Source: Lepturacanthus savala
Taxonomy: Eukaryota; Chordata; Actinopteri; Scombriformes; Trichiuridae
NCBI GenBank assembly: GCA_030544235.1
Contig: CM060476.1
Location: 26,142,733-26,206,732, forward strand
Length of the DNA stretch: 64,000 nucleotides
Direction: 5' to 3'
In this document: piece after piece, positions 32,536-45,367 of the stretch
How positions within the stretch are numbered: the first letter of the stretch is position 1
Layout: each line of letters starts with the position of its first letter
Position numbers and translations under genes: made by a program
The notes under the pieces: model-generated
Told to the model about the DNA's origin: nothing
Seen by the model: the letters and a program-made list of their open reading frames with translations, nothing else
The model's database searches: none

Positions 32536-34432
32536 TAAAGGGATAGTTCAGTATTTTTGACATGAATCTGTATAGCATCCCTATCATCAGTGTCGTACAC
32601 TCACGCTGACTTACCCCTGACAGTGTCCTGTGAGCAGAGTTCTGGTCAAAACAAAAGTAGTCCGGCAGGTTTCCGGGGGACACTAAAATAAAACGTCTTT
32701 CTTCTCATACAGTATGTGTTCAAAAGAGTGGTATATGCATCATATATATCACTTACACTCACCGGCCACTTTATTAGGTACACCATGCTAGCAACGGGTT
32801 GGACCCCCTTTTGCCTTGTTGAATCTATGCCACGAAGAATTGAGGCAGTTCTGTGCCTCAATTCTTCGTGGCATAGATTCAACAAGGTACTGGAAGCATT
32901 CCTCAGAGAGTTTGGTCCATATTGACATGATGGCATCACACAGTTGGCGCAGATTTGTCAGCTGCACATCCATGATGCGAATCTCCCGTTCCACCACATC
33001 CCAAAGATGCTCTGTTGGATTGAGATCTGGTGACTGTGGAGGCCATTTGAGTACAGTGAACTCATTGTCATGTTCAAGAAACCAGTCTGAGATGATTCCA
33101 GCTTAATGACATGGCGCATTATCCTGCTGAAAGTAGCCATCAGAAGTTGGGTACATTGTGGTCATAAAGGGATGGACATGGTCAGCAACAATACTCAGGT
33201 AGGCTGTGGCGTTGCAACGATGCTCAATTGGTACCAAGGGGCCCAAAGAGTGCCAAGAAAATATTCCTCACACCATTACACCACCACCACCAGCCTGAAC
33301 CGTTGATACAAGGCAGGATGGATCCATGCTTTCATGTTGTTGACGCCAAATTCTGACCCTACCATCCGAATGTTGCAGCAGAAATCGAGACTCATCAGAG
33401 CAGGAAACGTTTTTCCAATCTTCTATTGTCCAATTTCGATGAGCTTGTGCAAATTGTAGCCTCAGTTTCCTGTTCTTAGCTGAAAGGAGTGGCACCCGGC
33501 GTGGTCTTCTGCTGCTGTAGCCCATCTGCCTCAAAGTTCGACGTACTGTGCGTTCAGAGATGCTCTTCTGCCTACCTTGGTTGTAACGGGTGGTTATTAG
33601 AGTCACTGTTGCCTTTCTATCAGCTCGAACCAGGGCATTTCTGCCCACAGAACTGCCGCTCACTGGATATTTTTTCTTTTTCGGACCATTCTCTGTAAAC
33701 CCTAGAGATGGTTGTGTGTGAAAATCCCCTTTCTTCCACATACTGATGCTCGGTTTGAACTGCAGGAGATTGTCTTGACCATGTCTACATGCCTAAATGC
33801 ACTGAGTTGCCTCCATGTGATTGGCTGATTAGAAATTAAGTGTTAACGAGCAGTTGGACAGGTGTACCTAATAAAGAGGCCGGTGAGTGTATATGCATCA
33901 CAAAACCAATATTCATGAAAAAGTCCCAGCTCGTAATCACTTGGGCCTTCTTTCTCTCCCTTTGTATCTCTGCACGCTGCTGCAAGACCAAACCCAAGTC
34001 AAAAACGGGCTGCACTTGTGACTACCCAGACTGTAGCAACAAAGATGTGCCTGAATTTCCTCACAGATTTTATTGCTTTTTCTGTGACGGACTTAGCTCT
34101 GGTCGTCTTGCGGCAGCACGCAGATATACGAAGGGAGAGAAAGTAGGGCCAAGTGATTACAAGCTGGGACTTTTTCATGGATATTGGTTTTGTGATGCAT
34201 ATAAGTGATATATATGATGCATATATCACTCTTTTGAACACATGCTATATGAGAAGAAAGATGTTTTACTTTAGTGTCCCCCGGAAACCTGGCAGACTAC
34301 TTTCGTTTTGACCAGAACCGGACCAGAACTTGGTTCACAGGACACTGTCGAGGATAAGTCAGTGTGAGTGTACAACACTGATGATAGGGATGCTATACAG
34401 ATTCATGTCAAAAATACCGAACTAAGTTTGGA
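32536..34432. mobile_element. Long-inverted-repeat MITE (TTAA-flanked left end) split by a Tc1
   Basis: The left arm starts in TTAAAGGGATAGTTCAGTAT (32536) and, after removing the Tc1 at 32756-33889, runs to about 33985. The right arm (about 34110-34432) is its inverted copy: CGAAGGGAGAGAAAGTAGGG, GTGTCCCCCGGAAACC and AGTCAGTGTGAGTGTACAAC. The arms are over 300 bp with a short central spacer (33985-34110), so the element can fold into one long hairpin. The right end stops at CCGAACTA without the last bases. A truncated copy is at 7945-8347. The superfamily is uncertain; TTAA suggests piggyBac or Kolobok. Confidence 0.75.
32756..33889 (-). mobile_element. Tc1-like transposon, copy 1
   Basis: Ends CACTCACCGGCCACTTTATT and its inverted copy, flanked by TA (32754-32755 and 33890-33891). 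The minus frame 33268-33741 covers HTH and the first catalytic Asp (VSCSDESRFLLQHSDGRVR), with VQAGGGGVMV following. The C-terminal part is broken. A 34-bp perfect inverted duplication at 32814-32887 replaces the normal reading through MPRRIEA. It matches the copy at 53477-54650, and is inserted in the left arm of the MITE 32536-34432. Confidence 0.93.
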
Positions 34433-34659
34433 ACACTAAGTGAGGATCAGTCAGTCCACTTTTTTGGACTATACTTTTGTGTATGTTTTTGCTTTCAATC
34501 TAATGCTAAATCAAGTAGCGATAATTCATTTGTCTATAGCACATAAAATGGGTATGATGCGAATTAGTGACAATAGGTATAAATTGTAACCTATGGTAAA
34601 CTCATTATTGAAGCCACAAAATTGTTTACAATTATTTACACTATAACTATATACTAACT

Positions 34660-35075
34660 ACTATACTATAACTAGAGACCAACTAGAACAGTGTTGTCAA
34701 ACAGTCTGTGTCCACTTTTCTTGCACTTTGCAAAGTCATTCAGTGGGCCGAATTGGACCTTTTGGCCCTTACTCATGAAATTCATTAAAGAAGTTGTGGT
34801 TCTTATTGAGGCACATATGATGAACATTGTACTTTGAGCATTTGAAGACAGTCTGGCCTTTACATTTCTGGCATTTACATCATTGCCGCTCACTTTCAAC
34901 CTCTGGCCAGTGACCCAAAGCATCTGAAAACACCTCTTGTGTTGGAATAGCCTTAGCTGGACCCCGATGTTTATTCTTTTGAAAGTCACTTTCAACAAAC
35001 CAGCATTGAGGGAATAATGCATACGCTATCTTGGCTGCAGTGGGAATGCAAATGGTATGATGCAAATTCACGACA
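34660..35075 (-). mobile_element. piggyBac-like transposase remnant
   Basis: Minus frames show YALFPQCWFVESDFQKNKHR then ALGHWPEVESERQ. In the next frame a C-terminal Cys/His knuckle follows (CKCQKCKGQTVFKCSKYNVH then CLNKNHNFFNEFHE), typical of piggyBac transposase ends. Frameshift and stops make it dead. A 20-bp motif GGTATGATGC-AATT-GACAAT occurs on both sides (34551 and 35053). Confidence 0.55.
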
Positions 35076-35379
35076 ATAGGCGTTCAGTGGTTTAACCTTC
35101 TATAGGTATGTCTGGTTTTGAGACATAGGGTGCAACACCATAGTGCTATAACCCCACCAAATTGTATATAAACTTTAGTGTAATTGGCTGCATTTGGCTG
35201 CTGTTTCTCAAAATCTCTGGTTTATTTGGTCCACTGGGTCCCCATTATTCACTGAAGTAAACTGTCATTAACAGCATAATGAAAATATCTTGTTTCAATA
35301 TAAAATTACCATATCAAACAAAAAAGACTGAAATAAAGTGTAGGCAGAGGATCATCTGGGTCAGGCTACAATAACTTCT

Positions 35380-38300
35380 GAGCTGTCACATATCCCAGGT
35401 TCAGGAAAGCAGATCGAGACTGTGTACATCCCCTGTGTAGCTAGCGTTACTAAATCTAGCTTTAATAAACCTAGCTTTAACAAACCTAGCATTAGAAGGC
35501 CTATAAGAGGGAGAACAGGCAATTTAATAAAAATAATTCCCTGTAGAAATGAAACCAAAGAAATCTCCAATAAATGTAGACTCCTAAACATTAGGTCAAT
35601 AGCATCTAAATCTCTGCTGGAAAATGATTTGGTCGGTGATTATAAATTGGATATTTTAGCACAAACAGAAACTTGACTCCAGCAGGATGAGTATGTGAGT
35701 CTCAATGAATCCACTCCACCTAGTCATATTAACTTTCATACAGCTAGAAGCACTGGTCGAGGTGGAGGAGTTGCAGTCATCTCTCACTCTAATTTAGGTG
35801 TTAGTCCCACAAATAATCATATATATCAGTCATTTGAAACTTTACTTTTATCAATGACTGATTCTAGGCAGACGAACAAAAAAACAGCCGTATTTGTAGT
35901 TGTTTATCACCCTCCTAGTCCCTATTCTGTATTTTTAGCAGAATTCTCTAACTTTCTGTCCAGTATAGTGTTAAGCTATGACAAAATTATAATTGTAGGA
36001 GACGTTAACCTACATGTTGAGAACAATAGTGACTCTCTAAGTAATGCTTTCAGCAGCATACTAGATGGAATTGGCTTTACTCAGAATGTAAATAAACCAA
36101 CCCACAGTCACAAGCACACCCTGTTGTTCTCCCCCATAAACCAGTTCTTTCAGATCACTTCTTAATTACCTTTCATCTTATAATCAATGATATTTCCTCA
36201 CCGGTAGTTAGAACTCAAATGAAAAGGACATTATCTGACCATTCAGTTTTAAAATATATAGAGATAATTCAGCCAATATTCACCCCCACAAATAATTATG
36301 AGAACAGCAGTTCAGACATGTTGTGTCCTGCCACATGTGATGAGTTAGTTTAAAAAACAATGCACACCCTCCATAGCGCTTTTGACCTGGTAGCCCCATT
36401 AAAATATAAAACTGTTAGACCAAGGACATTATCTCCCTGGTATAATACTGAAACACATTCCCTTAAAAAAGCTATGTGTAAATTAGAGAAGATATGGCGT
36501 TGCTCCCGCACAGAGCATCCCCTCAGGGCCTGGAAGAACAGTCTATTGGTTTATAAACAGGTCCTATGTATGGGAAAGACTAGGTATTATTCATCACTAA
36601 TAGAAGAAAATAAGAATAACCCCACATTCTTGTTCAGCACTGTAGCCAGGCTGATCAACAGCTCAGTAGATCCATCTATTCCAGTTAATCTCAGCTGTGA
36701 TGACTTCTTAAATTTCTTTAATAAAAAAATCTTAACCATTAGAGATAAAATAGATCAAATCCTTCCTAACATCAGCACTGAGGAAGCTCAGGCTGTAACC
36801 TTAGAAGCCCCTTTAAACCCAGCAATATTACTGGATAAATTTACCCTCGAAAACCCAGCCCAAATAACTAAAATCATTATGTTGTCTAAGTCAACTATGT
36901 GTATTTTAGATCCAATTCCAGCTAAACTCCTTAAAGAGTTGCTGCCCCTAATTATGGATAATATCTTAGATATAATTAATATGTCACTAATAACTGGATA
37001 CATGCCGCAGGCTTTTAAACATGCAGTTATTAAACCACTCTTGAAGAAAAACACACTTGAGCCAGATATTTTAGTGAACTACAGACCAAATGCCAGGTTC
37101 AAATCTACCCTTCCTTTCAAAAGTTCTTGAAAGAGTGGCAGTTATACAGGTATGTCAGCTCTTACAAGACAATAGTTTATTTGAAGAATTTCAGTCCGGT
37201 TTTTGGGCCCATCACAGCACTGAAACGGCACTAGTCAGGGGACATAGGCATTAGAGGATCCGCCCTCTCCTGGTTTAAATCCTATTTATCTAATAGGTTC
37301 CAGTTTGTTAGTGTTAACCAGCAATCATCATTATATTCGAGAGTCACTTATGGTGTCCCACAAGGGACAGTCTTTGGGCCCATTTTGTTTACCCTATATA
37401 TGCTGCCCTTGGGTAATATTATTAGAAAACATGGCATTAATTTCCACTGCTATGCAGATGACACGCAGCTATACTTATCAATTAAACCCGATCAGATGAG
37501 GCTAGTACATAAACTTAGCGCCTGTGTTAGAGACATAAAGACCTAGATGTCTGTTAACTATCTGTTACTCAATCCTGATAAAACTGAAGTTATTATATTA
37601 GGCCCTAAAAGTGTTAGAGAGCCTCCAGCCCCACAGTTAAAAACCTAGGAGTTTTATTTGAGCCAGACTTATCATTCAAAGCTCATATTAATCAAGCCTG
37701 TAGAACAGCCTTCTTTCACCTGCATAACATAAATTAGAAATATCCTATCTAAAAATTATGCTGAAAAACTAATCCATGTGTTTGTTACATCTAGACTAGA
37801 TTACTGTATCTCCCTACTCGTAGCATGTCCTAAAAGTTCCCTAAAAAGTTTTCAGCTGGTTCAAAGTGCAGCGGCTCATTTACTAACAGGAACTAATAGA
37901 AGAGAGCACATCAGCCCCATACTCCAAGCCCTTCATTGGCTTCCTGTTGAGTTTAGAATTAAATTTAAAATCTTACTTCTAACTTATAAAACCATTCATG
38001 GTATGGGCCCCTCTTATCTTAAAGATGCTCTGGTCCCGTACCATCCAAACAGAACACTTCGCTCTCAGAATGCAGTTCCACGTGTCCATAAACGTACAAT
38101 AGGAGTTAGAGCCTTTAGTTACCAAGCCCCTGTCTTATGGAACCAACTCCCAACTAATATTAAAGAGGCTGACACAGTCTGTGCATTTAAGGTTAGACTG
38201 AAAACATTCCTGTTCCAAAAGGCCTATGGTCAGGGTAGCTAGAGTGTCAGTGTCAGTGTTGGGGTAGTTACTAACAAAAAGTAACTAGTTACAAGTTACT

Positions 38301-39612
38301 AGTTACTTACGAAATTTGTAACTACGTTACTTTACTAGTTACTGCAGTTACTTGAAAAGTAACTTCACTACTAGTTACTTTACTTTCCAGTTTTTTTAAG
38401 CAAATGTTAAAAGTTACCGCATGGATACATGGATAAATATCATAGCCTTTTCATCGCTTTATTTTCAAGTATCAGTAAAAGCTTACTTTCCTGTTAGTGG
38501 TTGTGAGCGGTCGGATCAGGTCTATTATTATTAATAATAAAAACTATTGTTATAATTATTACCCTTATTAAAATAACATACAAAATAACAACATAGCACA
38601 CATGCACACATATACGCACACATATACACACACACACTCTCCGCACCCCAACGAAATGAACGAAATGAACGGGTCTTTTTACTGAACGATCTGAACTGAA
38701 CTAGTTCTTCAAAGTGAACGACAATTCCCATCACTATTTCCTACACACCAACAACTACGTCACTCAACGCACTCAAATCCGGTGCCCAGACAAGCACACA
38801 GGCAGGTCCAACGACGGACAGAATGCATGCACCACTAAAACATATTAGAACTTTTTAGACTGACAAGAGTGGTTTGGGTAACGCAGGAAAGCATGTTCCT
38901 AAAGTTTAGTAAAGTAGCGTATTTACTGATATGTTGAGTGTAACACGTTACTTTACTTCATTACCCTTGATGGTATTAACGTTACTGTAATCCGTTACTT
39001 TGTAACTCGTTACCCCCAACACTGCTAGAAGTAAACTTAAACCCACAGTTCAGTCTAAGATGCCCTAGGAGTCCGAATGCTGGGGTAGTGGTAAATACAG
39101 TGCACTGAGCCCTATCATCTCTTCCTGGTACCATGTACCAATGTCTGTCATTAATAAACAGTATCAAGTTTATACTTGGTCTTTTCATAACTATTCACCC
39201 AGAGTCCTTCTCCCTACTTCCCTTCGGGGTAGTGGCTACTGTTTCAGTTTAACCACACGAGGCCCAATGATGACGACTCATTGAGGCCCCCTGATGTACG
39301 ACTACTCCCCCCCCCACCTACGGCATCTCTACAGACTGAAACATCTTTATAGACTATTACTTCATCATCACATGGATGTCTGTCAGTCCTGGTTCATCTA
39401 TAGCCTCTCCGTCCATGGGAGTGGATCTCTCCTTCACTGTGGCTCTCCCTGAGGTTTCTTCTTTCCCACTGGGTTTTGGAGTTATTCCTTGCCGAGAAGG
39501 AGGGTCTAAGGACGGAGGATGTCGGAGCCACTTTGGACTGAATTTTGTGAAGCACTTTGAGACAACTGTGTTGTAATATCGGGCTATATAAATAAAATTT
39601 AATTGAATTGCT
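35380..39612 (+). mobile_element. L2-clade LINE copy with endonuclease and RT, interrupted by a hAT MITE
   Basis: Endonuclease frames: RLLNIRSIASKSLLEND (35577-35630), STGRGGGVAVISHSN and VVVYHPPSPYSVFLAEF (35750-35960), and DKIIIVGDVNLHVEN. RT: LDPIPAKLLKELLPL and HAVIKPLLKKNTLEP (36900-37060), YGVPQGTVFGP and CYADDTQLYLSIKP (37350-37490). The C-terminus 37778-38242 ends LKTFLFQKAYGQGS. The 3' UTR (39025-39612) ends GCACTTTGAGACAACTG plus a TTAATTGAATTG tail. Part of RT between HSTETALV and GDIGIRG (about 37230) is deleted. Stops and frameshifts make it inactive. Confidence 0.9.
38254..39024. mobile_element. hAT-type MITE
   Basis: Ends CAGTGTTGGGGTAGTTACT and the inverted GTAACTCGTTACCCCCAACACTG-type end at 39024; the interior is rich in GTAACTAGTTAC-like palindromes. 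The related L2 copy near 22746 shows the uninterrupted CTAGAAGTAAA target. The left flank has CTAGAGTG plus an extra TCAGTGT, the right flank CTAGAAGT, suggesting an imperfect 8-bp duplication and slippage of the end. No transposase. Confidence 0.8.
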
Positions 39613-39987
39613 CAGTCCTACAGTGCTATTAACAGCCAGTATCACACATTCTGGATGGATTGTTCTTTCACTTAATTTTTTCTGCATTTTCTGATGCTTA
39701 AAACTGATGGACCATTTTAAATGCTTCACATCCATGCCTGATCCAATTAATAATTTACTACTACTAGTGTAGTAGTAAATTAATGTAGACAGTATTACTA
39801 TCACAGTGGAAAAGATGTGTGTGCTCACTCACTTAAACCACTGTTAGACAGGTGGAAGATAGAGGTCAATACAATGTATTGTGTAGGTTCATTTAAAATT
39901 GGAACATTAAAATTTAAACATTATCTATGCTTCTATCTAACTATCTAACAGTGAGATAGAGGGAACTTTATATATATTCATTCTTAC

Positions 39988-40089
39988 CTGATTAGGTAGC
40001 AGCTCATCATATCCTCTGGTGCTGCCTGTAGCACAGCAGGCCATAGAAACCAGAGCAGAGCTGGGCAGGAAGTCATATACGGACCGCTT
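39988..40089 (-). CDS. agl: agl exon: KRSVYDFLPSSALVSMACC segment
   Basis: Encodes KRSVYDFLPSSALVSMACC then [15 protein letters not shown], matching the family's [32 protein letters not shown]. This lies just after the third catalytic region of the transferase (GH13-like) domain. The acceptor is GCTTTGTTTCAG; the donor is AATCAG followed by GTAAGAAT, near-consensus. It has 102 bp, 34 codons, phase 0 to 0, joining exons 52664-52824 and 28570-28716. It sits between two LINE copies but is itself undamaged. Confidence 0.95.
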
Positions 40090-40499
40090 CTGAAACAAAG
40101 CAAGAATGTGTTGTATCTTTAAAATGGAAATAGACAACTTTTTAGTTCCCCTCTCCCTAGTGTTTCCATTTGGTATTATTGTTTGTGCTGCTGTCTGAAC
40201 ATGTGTTGTGTCAAACTTTGTTTTGCCTTCAATATGCATTTCCCCTTACCTTTGTCTGCCTTACTAGATCCAGACTAAGGATATTTCAGTCGCCATTCTT
40301 CCCCCTTCTGCTAACTAAAATCCCTGTTGCTACATAAAACAAGAAGAACCACCTTCGAGCTAGCATCCTATAAGCTGACGTGGTACACTCAAAAATAGGT
40401 GCAGACAATATGCACTTTGAGAGAATTTTTTAATATATACTGCTATTAAACCAAATAATATAATAGCAGTCCACCCGACAGTTGGCATTCAGAGGGTCA

Positions 40500-43400
40500 G
40501 CAGCAGAGCAAGCCACTGAGTTGGGAGAGCAAGTTAATCTCAGCAAAACAGAACAAGCTAACTCTCTCCTTTCTTCAGAAGTGACTCAATCCAACCACAT
40601 TGCCTTATCGGAAAGCTGATTCATCACAGCACGTGCCGATAAATGCTAATCTTATGAAGCCACCCTGCATTGTTATCATCTATCTTCTGCTGTAGGCTAC
40701 TGTTTAGGTAACCCTCGTGGGTAAATCTCACCTTGTGTTGCTGCCTGCTGCTACAAGCTTTCTGCAACCCCCAAAACTAGCTCCAATTGGCCAGTTCCTT
40801 TTATCAACCACAGTTGTTTTTCCCTCCAGCTCCATCCGGCTGTGACAGCTGTGTCCACCTCAGCCAGAAGTTCGCAGAGTTGGAAGAAGTAGCCACCAAT
40901 ACATTGATTCCTCCAGCACCTGTTGCCACCACTGCCAAACCTCCAGACACTGGCCCCAACAATTCCTGGATAGACCAGGGGGCAAAGCCAAAAATCCAGA
41001 TTAGCTCCACTCCATCAGCTTTTCTTTGGCCTTTTCATCGCTCCCAATGAAGCTTCCACTGACCACCACTCCCACATCGCTCAGTCATGAGAGCCCACAT
41101 TCATCTTCTCCTTGCCCCCTTTATCTTCTGACTACACTAATAGTCGGAGATTCTATAACAAGAGGCATCTGTATCTTTAAAGCAAAAAAGCAATGAAGTT
41201 TCCCTAATGCCACAGTCCAAGATATTCTGGAAAACCTCCTAGATTTGCTGCTCACATCACCTCCCTTTGTACACTGGACAATCCTCCATGTTGGAACTAA
41301 TGAGTGTTCGTATCGTCATTCTGAGGTGACCAAAGCTGAGCTCAAGAAACTTCTGCAAATCCTAAACAGCTGTGGAAAATCTGTCTAAATTAGCAGACTG
41401 CTCTCCCCTCATGGCTGTGGGACTGAAAAATTCATCTGAGTCTTTTATCTGCACACCTGGCTCCAGCCTCTATGCAAGGCAAAAATGTAGCTATTATTGA
41501 CAATTTTAACCTATTTTGGAACTTTGTACCCACATCCTAAAAATCAATATTCAACATGCTGTCAGTACACACTGACTGACTAGATACATACCCACCACCC
41601 TCAAACACACCGGTTCCTCCCTCTTCTTCTGTGGTGTTTTCTAAAAATTACACTGTGTGTGTCAACTCCACTTACAGCCTCCTGCTGTCATTACACCCCT
41701 CTACCACAGGATTTCCCATTAAAACCATTGTGATAGCGAGACTCCTCCGCCCTCAGTCCATTATGAAAGCTGCAAACAAAAATAACCTCTCCTACATAAA
41801 GTGAAGAACTCCTGTTCCTTCCCCACTTCTCACCTGTAATATGGCTCTTTTAAATGTGAGATCACTTTCAAATAAAACCTTCATTTTAAATGAGTATACT
41901 TTATCCTCCCACCTGGATTTTCTATTTTTAGTAGAAACTTGTCTGAAACCTGGTGGACTCACCCAACTTTTGGAATCCTTTCCTTCACTACAGTTTTCAT
42001 AGTTACAGCCAGGCCCAATGGCTGAGGGGGTGGCCTGGCTGTAATCTTCAAAGACTCGTTTAACTGCACCGTCATACCCCCAGACACTTTTTTTTAGTTT
42101 TGAAGTGCTGATGTTTGCAACCAGCCAATCATGCCCAATTCTATATACCGTCATCTATCGCCCGCCAGGCCAGATACCTTGCTGATTAGATTTCCTTGCT
42201 GAATTGTCTGAGTTTTTATCTTCATTTGATATATCACATGATAACATTTTAATCATTGGTGATTTTAATTGTCATGTGGGCATTTTATCAAATACTAAAG
42301 CCACTGAGTTTTTTCACACTAATGATTCTTAACCTCACACAAATGGTATGAGGCCCAACCCATAACCTCCTCTTCACACATGGCCTGTGTGACTGACTCT
42401 TGAAGAGTTGGGGATCTCAGACCACCACTGCATTCGCTTCTCCACCATATTTCAGCCAGATCCGAAACCTCATCAGTTTGATACTCCCACACCATATCCT
42501 CCTCTACAGGCAGACAGTTCATTGAGGCTTTTCAATCATCTTCTTTTAACCATTCTAAGAGTTAAATCTAAAACCCACAGGAAGTCTGCATTCATCCATT
42601 ATGGCTCACATCTGTGCAACAGTCTGCCAGAGGACATTAGCACTCCAGAGATGGTTGATGTTATTACAAGGAAGCTCAAGACTTACCTGTTTGATCGAGC
42701 TATTAATTGATTTATTCAGATAGAGTTTGGTTATTTATTTATTTTCTTTAGATGTATTTTAGTTTTTTGATGCACTTTTGTCCTTTAATCTTTTACTATT
42801 TAGTTTTGTTGCGTTCTATGGTTTTATCCTTTTAGTTTTTATTATGAATTTATTCTATTAGCTTTCTGGCACCAGTAAGGGAGGAGTCCCCTCCCTTACA
42901 CCCTGTCCTCACCTCCTAGGAATCCATGAGCATTGGTCCACACTCCTCCATCTTAGCTACCCTGTTCTGTTTAATCCTAGGTCCCTGTTCTCCATATACA
43001 TGCTCCCCCTTGGTCAAATTATTCAAAAATATCACATCTCTTTCCACTGCTATGCTGATGACACACAGCTTTATCTTCCCCTCAAATCCAATGAAATTCC
43101 CAAATCATCAACACCATGAACTGCATAAATGAAATAAAATCCTGGATGGTGGTAAATTTCCTTCAACTCAAAACCAATAAAACAGAAATCATTCTTTTTG
43201 GCACCTCTGGAAACATCAACTGGATTTCAAACATTCCTGACCACCTATCCACCTTCATCAAAACTGCATGGTAAAAATCTCAGCTTCATTTCATTTCAGT
43301 ACAGGAAGTACAGGCGTACAGGCTTTCAAACCATCATGATTTGTGTTTAACCCTGATATCACCTATTGTTTGTGTTTTAGCCCTCTTTTTGATATTATTG

Positions 43401-43560
43401 TTGCACATATTTGCTGCCTTGGTAATATGTTTTATTTTAATTTAAATGTTTCTAACATTTTGTTGCGCTTTTGTATGTATTGTTTTATTTGTACATGTGA
43501 AGCACTTTGATCAAATTTTGTTACAAAAGTTACAAAATATAGTGCCTCCTAAAGCTAATA
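40500..43560 (+). mobile_element. L2-clade LINE pieces with esterase-type ORF1, rearranged
   Basis: 40787-41050 has a CDSCVHLSQKFAELEEV start like ORF1. About 41140-41390 shows GDSI-like VGDSIT and VHWTILHVGTNECSYRHSE of the SGNH-esterase. About 41840-42310 is endonuclease (ALLNVRSLSNKTFILN, then a GDFNCHVG-like stretch near 42260). RT order is scrambled: the C-terminal SLCNSLPEDISTPEMV-like part (42400-42710) precedes the YADD part (HCYADDTQLYLPLKSN, 43045-43095). A 3'-like end (GTGAAGCACTTTGATCAAAT) is near 43498. Probably two fragments or an internal rearrangement. Confidence 0.75.
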
Positions 43561-45340
43561 TTAACACAATAAACATAATGTATATGGGGGGGGGGGGGGT
43601 TGTCGACCATAAATAAGTGTTCAATATAGTGTATAGAGTGCAGAGTTGTGTGTGACTTCAGTATTAATAAAGACCACGCTGTTATGAGAACTGTGCACAT
43701 TATTAAGTATTTTTTTTTGTTAGAGCCCTGAACACTTGAGGGGTATTGTGTTATTTATGTTGATATGTTTATGAGAGCTTTGAAAATGTCCACTTTATGA
43801 TTTGGCTAACATGTTAACAGTAATGTTTTCTTCAGTGTTGAAAGATTGAATCAGACTGTATTGTACTGTAAGTTCATTACAATTCCCTATGTTTTGATTG
43901 AATTGTAATAGAAAACCTGGAAAAAGAAATATTCTATTCATCACTTCACTGCTCTGAACATTACATCTGTTTTTCAAGAGTGGAAGACAGCGAACCAGAT
44001 TCATTTTTGTTACAATGCAGTTTTAAGACCCATAACACTCATAAGTTATGCTTTTTTAATCATTAAAGTTGTATAACAATCAAATATGTCTTTTACTGCA
44101 AGGAAGATGATTGTGATTGGCTTGCATACAAACCAGAGCCACCACTACCTATAGTAGAAATGATAATGGGTGCAGAATATACTAGTCTATACTAGACATG
44201 GGGACTAGAGTCATAGTGACTAGCCTGTTTTTATGATTTGTGACTTGAATTGACAAAAGAATAACTTAACTTGGACGTTAAAGACTCAGGAATTGACTTG
44301 GGACACAATGTCTTGAATGATGAGTGTTATTCACCATTCATCATGTTTTAGGTTTGAATATAAAATGTATAAATAATTTTAGAATATAGTTTACATACAA
44401 CACAGCCACTTATATTAGATATCACATCAAGATGTTAGGCGGAGGGGTACTGAGGGTAATTGCAATCAGCTTCAAGTATTGCTCTCAAAACTGTAAAAGA
44501 CAAACAGCACTTTGCAAGACATGCAGCAGTAACATCTTGGATATCCAGATGACAACCTCAGAATTTTTCTGTCATTTGAAGAGCCATTCTGCCCAGTAAA
44601 TGCTCATCAATGTGTTATTATCTGGTTAGTTGGTAGTTAGCTAATCCTTGTCCTGGAGGCCGGTGTGGGTGCAGGTTTTTGTTCCAACCAAGCAGTAACA
44701 CACCTGGTTCTGCTAATCAACCACTACAGCCCTTGCTAAAGACTTTCATTAGTACAATCAGGGGCCGTATTCCAAAAGATTCTGAGAATCCTCTCAGAGA
44801 GCTCCTAACTAAGCGTAAAAATTCCCAGCAAGGAGTCTTCACTTAGGAGTGACTCCAGAACATCCTCAGAGAATCTCTGAGCAAGGAATGGACAGAAACT
44901 CCTATCTTAGTGAGGAGGTGTGGTTGAGCCCGTTAGGTATGAGTCATCATTTCCAAACCTGTGATTGGTTGATCCTAAAAGCTGGTTAAAAAAATTACTT
45001 TGGGGGATAATAGTCAAAGGAAGGACCCACAAATTGATCAATTTAATCATGGGATCTAATTTTATTGAGACTGTGTAATTCTAAATAACATCACACAAAA
45101 GAAAATACATGTTAGATGAATAGTGAACTGTACTATAAAATAATCCTACTGAATGATCACATATTCACATATATTGATGGTTATATTAATTTGCTTTTAT
45201 TAATTACATGCTTTTGTACGTTCAACTTTCAACATCTCAACTTAATTTGGTATTAACAAGAGTAAAACAGCATAGCTTTCTTCAATGTCCTTGATTGCTG
45301 ACAGTTGTATAAGAAGTGGGTTTGTTTGGCTTTTACACCT
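43561..45340. other. agl intron with small repeat fragments
   Basis: A G-run lies at about 43587-43600. No gene is visible to 44640. At 44645-44700, GTCCTGGAGGCCGGTGTGGG and CAGGTTTTTGTTCCAACC form a motif common to fish repeats. At 44766-44940, GGCCGTATTCCAAAAGATTC plus repeated CTCAGAGA elements resembles a PIF/Harbinger-type MITE end. The rest (44940-45340) shows nothing I recognise. Confidence 0.4.
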
Positions 45341-45367
45341 GCTACAAACTAGTGAACAACATTCCCC

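Noticed and set aside
33840..34208. 122-codon frame with several Cys residues as a zinc-finger gene
   Set aside because: It lies in the centre and arms of the long-inverted-repeat MITE and is partly the reverse complement of itself.
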